A stretch of DNA of 64,000 nucleotides. Origin: Vigna angularis. Taxonomy: Eukaryota > Streptophyta > Magnoliopsida > Fabales > Fabaceae. The stretch is taken from the NCBI RefSeq assembly GCF_016808095.1, contig NC_068973.1, positions 11,962,501 to 12,026,500 of the forward strand, read 5' to 3'. The translations under genes were made by a program, and so were the position numbers. Of the stretch, positions 57,446-64,000 are shown in pieces (the stretch's first letter is position 1; each line of letters begins with the position of its first letter). The notes beneath the pieces were generated by a model that had not been told where the DNA came from, made no database searches, and saw only the letters and a list, made by a program, of their open reading frames with translations.

Positions 57446-58046
57446 TGTTTCGGATGTGAGGGGCTGCGTAGTCCAATATCTTCATGTCTTCTTCTGCTCG
57501 CTTTTCGTACGTCCGGCTTTCCGTCCTCGCTCTATAATTTCCTACTCCGTGCACGGGTGGGAGACGTGCAAAAGGTTCTCCGATGCCAAAGTTAGTTTGA
57601 GAGCAGTGGCTTTTCTATTGAACAGTAATAAATGTGCAGTAAATGCAACCTATCTACCACTCACCTTGGATCTGTATTTATAGTTTTTGCTATGGACTTG
57701 GGATTAGTGAAAAGTTAATCACGACCCAAATTCAGCCCAACAGCTTTTAACCACTACTTACCTTAAACTAAGTTAATTAACGATATGACCGGCCGAAATC
57801 GCGAGGCTTGGCCTCATGGCCGGCCGACGCATACAGGCAACCCAACTGGTCAGCGGTATGACCGGCTAGCTACACGTGAGTTGCTTTTCCCACGGGTGGC
57901 AAGCGGTAATGTTACGTGATCGTGGTCGTACGTGCGTCCGGCCTGCCGTGCCCAACCCTTCCTAACGGTAAGCAAAAGGGTATTCTTGGGTCCAATGTGG
58001 TTACATGGACGTCCGGCCTATTTGGCGTCCGGTCCCTACTGGTACA
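57446..58046 (-). repeat. 3' LTR of the gypsy element (601 bp)
   Basis: Minus orientation: TGTACCAGTAGGG start and CCGAAACA end. A TATA box (CTATAAATACAG inverse, near 57672-57683) precedes the start of the leader. The first 386 bases match the other LTR copy without net indels, with roughly 25 substitutions counted by eye, mostly transitions. Confidence 0.85.
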
Positions 58047-58062
58047 CAAGCCCCCCAAGCCC
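58047..58062 (-). other. Polypurine tract
   Basis: Purine-rich on the minus strand (CTTGGGGGGCTT) directly before the TGTACC start of the 3' LTR. This fixes the element's orientation as minus. Confidence 0.8.
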
Positions 58063-58278
58063 TAGTATACGCAGTGTACGTAGGACTTTGAGCGCGGCGT
58101 GGCGAGGGTCAGCGGACTGTAATTGGGCCAGATTTCATGGGCTTTTTGGATTTGGACTTTTGGCGGGAAACACGTGTTGCATCTGTAGTGGCGGAAGGGG
58201 AAACGACTTCGAATCTGGAGCGTTGATCGTGCTAGCTTTCGACGGCGCGGATGAGTTCAACGATTACAAAAACTTTTC

Positions 58279-58286
58279 TATAAATA
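58279..58286 (+). promoter_or_regulatory. TATA box of the antisense ORF
   Basis: TATAAATA in the context TTTTCTATAAATAGGGG lies 73 bases before the ATG at 58359, a normal plant spacing for a short 5' UTR. It faces the plus-strand ORF, opposite to pol. Confidence 0.6.
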
Positions 58287-58358
58287 GGGGATGTGGGTGC
58301 GGTCATTTTCACTTTCTCTGTTTTATTCAAGCTTGATATTCTTTTTCTCAGGTAATAA

Positions 58359-60643
58359 ATGGCGGCAGTCCATATTGAGTCTTCTTCTTCTGAGTTGTTG
58401 GGCGGAGTCCGGGGGGGGGGGGGGGGGGGGTCGGCGAGGGGTGACGGCGAGCACATCGCTTCTCCTAGTTCGGTCTCCTCGTCCTATCTGGAAGAGGTCG
58501 TCGGGTCCTCGAGGCCAGAACCGGCATCTCTGGACGCGGTGGGCGGCCGAATAATCCACGACATCCCCATCTTCTTGCTAAAGGGGGGGATTCGTGTAGA
58601 TGGTTCTCCCTATGAGCCGGACGGTGATGGCACCGTGGTGACCGAATATGACTGGGCTCTATACATCGCTAGTTTGTACGCTTCGCAATACGGTACTCGC
58701 GGCCTTCTGGAGCAAAGAGTCAATCGTACTCACATCGTCCGGGATGTGGAGGATTCAAGATTGGTCCGGGCGGGGATTAGTATTAGAAATGAGAGGGTTT
58801 ATTACGGGAAGAGGTCGAGCCCGGACGACTTCTTCTATATGTACGTCAACGTCTTCACTCAATTGTTTGTCCGGGTGCCTTTCAGAGAGTTCCAAATGGC
58901 TGTCCTTCGGGAGGCTAACGTAGCGCCGGCGCAATTGCATCCTAATTCCTGGGCGGCCGTGCAGGCGTTCTTGGCAATGTGCTTGGCCGTGGGCGTCACT
59001 CCGACGGTCCCAGTCTTCTTCCATTATTTCGAAGTCCGTCCGCCTCCCCGCGGTGGTTGGGTGTCCTTGACGTCTGTTCGGGATAGGACGCTCTTTCGTC
59101 CTTTCTCGGACTCGTTCAAGAATTTCAAGAATAACTATTTCAAAGTTATCATCGATGCGGCCGGCCGTCATGAGTTTCATGATGCCGAGGGGAACCCCTT
59201 GTTCCCCTTTTATTGGACGAGGGAACCCCGATAAATAAAGGCACTTCCCGTGAGATTGTTGGGCCTGGCCGACTTAGAAGTCGTGCGGACCATTAATGCC
59301 CTCCCCAGCCGGATCTCCGCCCGTTATTTGGTCGAATGCCTTTGTCTCGAGGATTGTGAACAAAAGGCGTTCGATATGGTACTGTTATGTTGGATTTGTT
59401 TGTTTTTAGTACGCTGAGCTTAACGTTTCTGAGTTTATTTGTTTCTTTCAGATCTGATGACGACTCCCGCACCCCGTCAATCCAACTTTATGGCCGCCAG
59501 GAAGCGCTCCGGGGCCAGTGCTTCAGCGGCCCGGACAAGGGTCGCGCCAAACGTTCCTCGTCCTCCTCCTGTGAGGCGATCCTCCTCGTCCGGCCGTCTA
59601 CCCCCGGTACTTGCGGCGCAACCATCACCAATCCCCCAAGTCAAAGTGGTCGGGGGTTCCGCTCCTGTGAACCGGGGGCCCGGTCTGGATCCCCTTTTGG
59701 GCCTCGTGACCGTCCTTGTGGATCTGTCTTCTGGGGCGGCCATCGCCTCCATTGCCCCTCTTGTGCGAAAGCGGAAGGACCCTGCAGGCGAGGGCCGCAA
59801 AGATAAAGAAGGCTCGTCGTCCCGGTCGGCGTCCAAAAAATCCCGCAAGGGCAAGGAGAAAGTCCCATCGGCTCCATTACCGGGTGGGATTTTTAGTCCA
59901 GCATTCAACATGAGTGACCGGACAAAATTTCATACGAGTTCCTACCAGCGAGCTCTTATTGAGCCGCTCTTTGAGGGGGAGCTTACTAATGCCATGCTGG
60001 AAATGTCTACCCGGGCGGCCTCCCTTGCCTGGTACCTGAAGGAGTTCGCCGACCGTCGGGGAGCGGATGCCATCCGCGCTAAGCTCTTGGCCGAGCAAAG
60101 AACTCCGCCTCCCTCCAGCTGAACATGGAGCAATTGCTCATGACTCAAGATGATTACGATAAGAAGATTGAACAGTTGGAGGCCGACCTAGAGAAGGCCA
60201 AGAGTGAATCCGCTGAGGCTCGGGACCGTCTGACAATCATCCGGGGCGAACATGAACGGCTGCAGGAGGAGTGCAGCCAACTGAAGACCCAGGTTTCCCG
60301 GCTAAGGAGTTCTGAGGTCGGGCTCCTTAGGACGAACCAGGCTCTGACCGGCGATCTCGTCAAGACGAGGGAGAGGATAACCGAGCTAGAGGCGGACATC
60401 GTCTTTGAACATTAGGAGGGTTTCAATAAAGCCCTCCGTTAGGCGTCCATCTTGGCCGACATCCAGGAGCCATTGGCCTTGGGGTTTGACATCGAGAAGG
60501 ACGTCTTTGACGGCGTTCTGGTCGACCTCAACTCCATGGTTGACGACGAGGAGCTGGGGACTGAAGGGCCTTTCGGTGCCGCGGGAGCCGCCGAGGCAAT
60601 GGAGGTTGAAGATGATGACGAGGAGGATGGCGGTGACGATTAG
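58359..60643 (+). pseudogene. Antisense ORF of the gypsy element (PF04195-type 'putative gypsy type transposon' domain)
   Basis: The first exon (58359-59379) starts MAAVHIESS. A run of about 18 G (58411-58430) codes poly-Gly. It then encodes the PF04195-like domain (FREFQMAVLREANVAPAQLHPNSW.., FFHYFEVRPPPRGGWVSL, FKNNYFKVI). An in-frame TAA at 59232-59234 interrupts it, after which the frame continues in family-like sequence to ATG|GTACTG. The next exon begins after TTTCAG near 59453 (Ser/Arg/Lys-rich, then SDRTKFHTSSYQRALIEPLF). A one-base shift near 60100 moves into a coiled coil (60125-60412), a second stop, and an acidic tail to 60643. Known relatives are antisense genes of Tat-type elements; their function is unclear. 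At least two stops and one frameshift make this copy a pseudogene. Confidence 0.75.
58411..58430 (+). repeat. Poly-G run
   Basis: About 18-20 consecutive G within the antisense ORF. Its length is liable to sequencing error and to slippage, so the reading frame across it is uncertain. Confidence 0.9.
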
Positions 60644-60841
60644 GATTTTTTGTTTTTTATACTAAGGTTTTTTGGAAATTTGTATTCTTGAGGCCGTCCG
60701 TCCAACATTTTGGGTTGTCGAAGTGTTGGCCGGGTCGTCCTTTTTGTTAATGTAAACTCTTTTTGATGCCTTAATGAATACAATACTTTTTTCATTCACC
60801 CGGTTATCTTTGTTTACGCGTGGTTAGATTAAATTTGTAAG

Positions 60842-61320
60842 TTGACAGTGGTTCCCGGAGGAAACCTCGCTCATCAACTTAGGCCTTTTGAAGGTTCGGA
60901 CGACAGTGGTTCTTCGGAAAGAACTCTGTTCACCGTCCGGCCAGGTTGACGGTGGTTCCCGGGGGAACTCTCCGTTCATCAACTTGGACTTTTTAAAGGT
61001 TCGGACGGCAGTGGTTCTTCGGAAAAAACTCTCCGCTCACCGCCCGGCCAAGTTGACAGTGGTTCCCGGGGGAACTCTCCGTTCATCAACTTGGACTTTT
61101 TAAAGGTTCGGACGACAGTGGTTCTTCGGAAAGAACTCTCCGTTCACCGCCCGGCCAAGTTGACAGTGGTTCCTGGGAGAACTCTCCGTTCATCAACTTG
61201 GACTTTTCTCGTGTTTGGACGACAGTGGTTCTTCGCAAAAGAACTCTCCGTTCACCGCCCGGCCAAGTTGACAGTGGTTCCCGAGGGAGCTCTCCGTTCA
61301 TCAACTTGGACTTTTCTCGT
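60842..61320. repeat. About 107-bp tandem repeat, 4.5 copies
   Basis: Units begin GTTGACAGTGGTTCCCGG and contain TTCATCAACTTGGAC and CGACAGTGGTTCTTCGG, ending CACCGCCCGGCCAA. Starts are near 60842, 60946, 61053, 61160 and 61267. Each unit is itself two related halves sharing GACAGTGGTTC. They sit between pol and the antisense ORF, a region known to hold tandem repeats in related elements. Confidence 0.9.
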
Positions 61321-61455
61321 TTGGTTTAAGATTATCCTTGAGAGAAAACAGACATCCTGTCATTAAACTAACCATTGAAAAATGAAAGTACAACTTTTCA
61401 AGAACAAATCAGCTAAAATAAAACTTCAAATGCGTAGCGTTCCAAGTGTTTGGAA

Positions 61456-62474
61456 TCAGTCGTCCGTCCGTGTGCTGTAGCGATACGCTCCATTCCCGAG
61501 TGCTTCGATCACCCGGAAAGGTCCCTCCCATTTTGCTGCCAACTTGCCATGCATGGTCACTCGGCGAGCCTCTCCAGCCTTTCTCCATACCAAGTCGCCT
61601 TCTTGAAAGCTCCTCGGCCGCACCTTGGAGTTGTATTTTCTTTCAACCATGCGTTTGCATGCTTCAGCTCTTAAGGCTGCCCGGCCTCGGCGCTCATCTA
61701 AAGAATCCAGCTGGATCCTTAGCTCTTGGTCGTTCAACTGTAGGTCTTCAACTTGTCGTCGTAACGAGGGCTCCCCTAGTTCAACTGGTAACATGGCGTC
61801 AGTGCCGTACGTCAAGTTAAAGGGAGTCTCCCCGGTCGTCCCATGAGGCGTGCATCGATAAGCCCACAGGACCTCAGGTAGCTCGTCGACCCATGCTCCC
61901 TTCCTTTCTCCTAATCGTCGCTTCAGCTCGGCGATCACAGTCTTGTTCATTGCTTCCACTTGACCGTTCGTTTGGGGATGTTGTACAGAGCTGGTGACAT
62001 GTTTAATCCCCAAGCTCTTGAAAAATTCGGCTAGTTTCTTGTCGATGAACTGTCGGCCGTTGTCCGTGATGATCGTTTACGGGAGGCCGAAACGACATAC
62101 CAGCCTCCAGCAGAACTTTTGGACCTGGGTGGCCGTTATGGTCGCTAAAGGTTCGACCTCCACCCACTTGGTGAAATAATCCATGGCTACCAGGAGGAAC
62201 TTCTTCTGGTCCCACAATGTCCATGCCCCATTGAGCGAACGGCCATGGCGATGTAATCGTATGCAAGGCATGAGGAGGCAGGTGGGTGTTATTGGCGTGC
62301 GCCTGGCAACTGAGGCACTTCTGGACGAACGTCTTTGTGTCTGCTTCTACGGTCGGCCAATAATACCCTGCTCTCATCACCCGGGACTTCAAAGCCCGCC
62401 ATTCGGTGTGAAAACCACATATACCGTTGTGGAGTTCGTCCATCACATAGCGTGCTTCTTCCTTCCCTAAGCAC
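61456..62474 (-). pseudogene. Gypsy integrase, frameshifted
   Basis: Minus strand 62446-62003 encodes the HHCC zinc region (GFHTEWRALKSRVMRAGYYW..CLSC) and the first catalytic block WGMDIVGP. The frame then shifts: FTKWVEVEPLATI lies in another frame at about 62190-62150. The third frame segment, 62013-61456, has SVQHPQTNGQVEAMNKT with the catalytic Glu region, WAYRCTPHGTTGETPFNLTYG, and the C-terminal GKLAAKWEGPFRV motif. The protein ends at 61456. It would be inactive as it stands. Confidence 0.88.
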
Positions 62475-62579
62475 TTGAGAAGGGGGTGGAGAACCCTCTC
62501 CTGTACAAGTTGTCCCCTACCAATAGGTAGCGGACAATCCTCTTTGCCTCGCTTGGTTTGACGGGTCGTCCGTCATCCT

Positions 62580-62912
62580 GTCGGGACATGATTTCCTTGA
62601 TCTCGGATCGCTAGTCCTTCTCCTCGCTTGATACCGCCAGGCACTCTATTGAGGGTTGGAGCAGTACCTGACGTACGACAGTTGTTAGCTGCCCCTTTTC
62701 TTTGCCCGAGCTGAGCTTGAAAAGCATATCCGCCCGGGTATTCTCTTCCCTTGGGATGTGTTGGATGTCGACTTTGTCGAACGACCTAGCCGATTCTGTT
62801 GCGCGATGGAAGTATCGCATCAACTGTTCCTCTTTCACTTGAAAGTCACCATTCATCTGGCCGACGACTAGCTGCGAATCCGTCCGGCAGGTGATTCTCT
62901 TCGCCCCCATGT
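62580..62912 (-). pseudogene. Gypsy RNase H fragment fused to LTR sequence by deletion
   Basis: From 62910 the minus strand reads MGAKRITCRTDSQLVVGQMNG, the second half of the RNase H fold with the DSQLVV catalytic motif, then PREENTRADMLFKLSS. A TAG stop follows at about 62611 before the integrase. Immediately right of 62912 the sequence is LTR, so the upstream parts of pol are deleted. Confidence 0.85.
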
Positions 62913-63297
62913 CACCTTGGATCTGTATTTATAGTTTTCGCTATGGGCTTGAGATTAGTGAAAAGTTAATTACGGCCCAAATTCAGCCCAATAGCTTTTA
63001 ACCACTACTTACCTTAAACTAAGTTAATTAACGATATGACCGGCCGGTCTCGCGAGGCTTGGCCTCATGGCCGGCCGGCGCATATAAGCAACCCAGCTGG
63101 TCAGCGGTATGACCGGTCGGCTACACGTGAGTTGCTTTTCCCACGGGTGGCAAGTGGTAATGTTATGTGATCGTGGTCGTACGTGCGTCCGGCCTGCCGT
63201 GCCCAACCCTTCCTGACGATAAGCAGAAGGGTATTCTTGGGTCCAATATGGTTACATGGACGTCCGGCCTGTTTGACGTCCGGTCGCTACTGGTACA
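62912..63297 (-). repeat. 5' LTR remnant of the gypsy element (386 bp)
   Basis: Matches 57661-58046 of the 3' LTR base for base in length and stops right after the TATA region at TCACCTTGG. The distal 215 bases of the LTR are missing. Confidence 0.9.
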
Positions 63298-63302
63298 TAT
63301 AT

Positions 63303-63827
63303 TATTGCATGAATTGGTTACTAAATGGGAAACTAAGAGTAGAGGGTCTCCATTTATATGTTTGTTTTTCAACTAGATTAGGAGTTACAAGTCATTGTAC
63401 CCGTAGATGGAACCGAAAGAAAACATTGAATGTTATGTGAAACATTTATTTCAAGAATAAAAATCGTCAGATATTTGTAAGGTTTACATTATATTTTGTT
63501 TTACGTTTTATATTTTTACCATACATCTTGGGTGCTTAAAACTCTAAGATTATATTAATAGTTTAGGATAATACCAACTGTGTTTGAACAAATTCATTAA
63601 TAAGCAACTTCTCCAGTGACGGTTAAACTCTATAGCAAACCACCTAATCACTCTTTCATGATACACTGATGATGATAAGATGGTTTTATTTAACATAATT
63701 TGAGCCATCCCTTATACTTGTTGAGCATGCCATGCTATTCATAGGAAGTAATGCAAGAAATTTTAGCATTTACTTTCTCCTTATTTCATCTTATTTTAGA
63801 AAATACTTTGTTACTAAACATAGTTGT
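63303..63827. other. Intergenic DNA, no gene seen
   Basis: AT-rich. The right part is probably the 3' UTR of the partial minus-strand gene at the window edge. Confidence 0.4.
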
Positions 63828-63913
63828 TTACAGTTGAGCAGAGTTATTGACAATCGCCCCAGCATCATTCAGAAGATGAACCAGTTGTTCTGTTTTGTGT
63901 TTCTCCCAAACAG
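63828..63913 (-). CDS. Probable last exon of a gene continuing beyond the window
   Basis: A CTTGCAG acceptor (63920-63914) is followed by 86 bases. After two phase bases these give VWEKHKTEQLVHLLNDAGAI and VNNSAQL, then TAA at 63830-63828. The peptide is amphipathic and helix-like with balanced charge. The preceding intron has a T-rich end as expected. I do not recognise the family; the rest of the gene lies right of 64000. Confidence 0.5.
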
Positions 63914-64000
63914 CTGCAAGATACAACATAAAACTTTAGATGCAAATAAGGAAAAAAAGAGCAACAAAAACACTGGAACGTTCTTCTCAAAAGAACTCAT

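Larger units (their letters stand above)
57446..63297 (-). mobile_element. Ty3/gypsy element with antisense ORF, internally deleted
   Basis: In minus orientation the order is: 5' LTR piece (63297-62912), RNase H fragment, integrase, 107-bp tandem repeats, antisense ORF on the plus strand, polypurine tract (GGGCTTGGGGGGCTTG, inverse of 58047-58062) and a full 3' LTR (58046-57446). Flanks are AATAT (57441-57445) and TATAT (63298-63302), 4 of 5 matching. Gag, protease and reverse transcriptase are absent: the 5' LTR joins RNase H directly. An antisense frame downstream of pol is known from Tat/Ogre-like gypsy elements such as Grande and Retand. The GC-rich GGCCGGCC interior contrasts with its surroundings. 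Confidence 0.85.

Noticed and set aside
60842..61320. Regular repeats as a CRISPR array
   Set aside because: Units of about 107 bp repeat over their full length with no unique spacers, inside a plant retrotransposon.
57780..62900. GC-rich region as horizontally acquired bacterial DNA
   Set aside because: The GC-rich part coincides with a gypsy element carrying RNase H, integrase, LTRs and a polypurine tract, which explains it.

Overview
The window is plant nuclear DNA, most likely from a legume of the Vigna/Phaseolus type. That placement is inference: it rests on AT-rich intergenic DNA, introns with GT..AG borders, plant-specific protein families, and a repeat load that includes the GTAATCGATTAC palindrome family, which I associate with legume genomes. 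No operons, CRISPR arrays or rRNA/tRNA genes were seen.

Three complete host genes were resolved exon by exon, all on the minus strand. They are a PX + Rubicon-homology protein (5 exons, 1007 aa, 3082-8759), plastid anthranilate phosphoribosyltransferase of tryptophan synthesis (10 exons, 401 aa, 18864-22680), and the ribosome-biogenesis kinase RIOK2 (13 exons, 460 aa, 41708-47442). In all three the exon lengths sum to a multiple of three with consistent phases. A fourth gene is represented only by its probable last exon at the right edge (63828-63913, minus). A pentatricopeptide-repeat fragment lies at 48161-48415.

The rest is mobile DNA in layers. 1-1.7 kb: 3' end of a broken Ty1/copia element. 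9.7-12.1 kb and 24.8-27.4 kb: long solo LTRs with 5-bp target duplications. 12.3-15.2 kb: a related LTR carrying a nested insertion. 15.5-16.5 kb: a decayed copia pol. 28.9-38.1 kb: a 9.2-kb Mutator-like element (MULE) with terminal inverted repeats and a 9-bp target duplication. 49.3-50.1 kb: a fold-back element. 50.5-54.9 kb: a composite with inverted ends that holds hairpin repeats and a palindromic LTR-like insertion. 57.4-63.3 kb: a deleted Ty3/gypsy element of the kind with an antisense ORF.

The MULE is the most interesting object. It encodes a transposase of about 875 aa in which a FAR1-type DNA-binding region, a MULE catalytic core and a SWIM finger are fused to an OTU-type cysteine protease domain. 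The reading frame is interrupted by one cleanly inserted 1971-bp solo LTR. The element also carries a convergent plant-mobile-domain (PMD/MAIN-like) gene with an in-frame TAG. An 18-bp CGGAT..CCGAT palindromic motif recurs near both ends. A diverged copy of the flanking DNA at 23.3-24.15 kb lacks the element and serves as an empty-site comparison.
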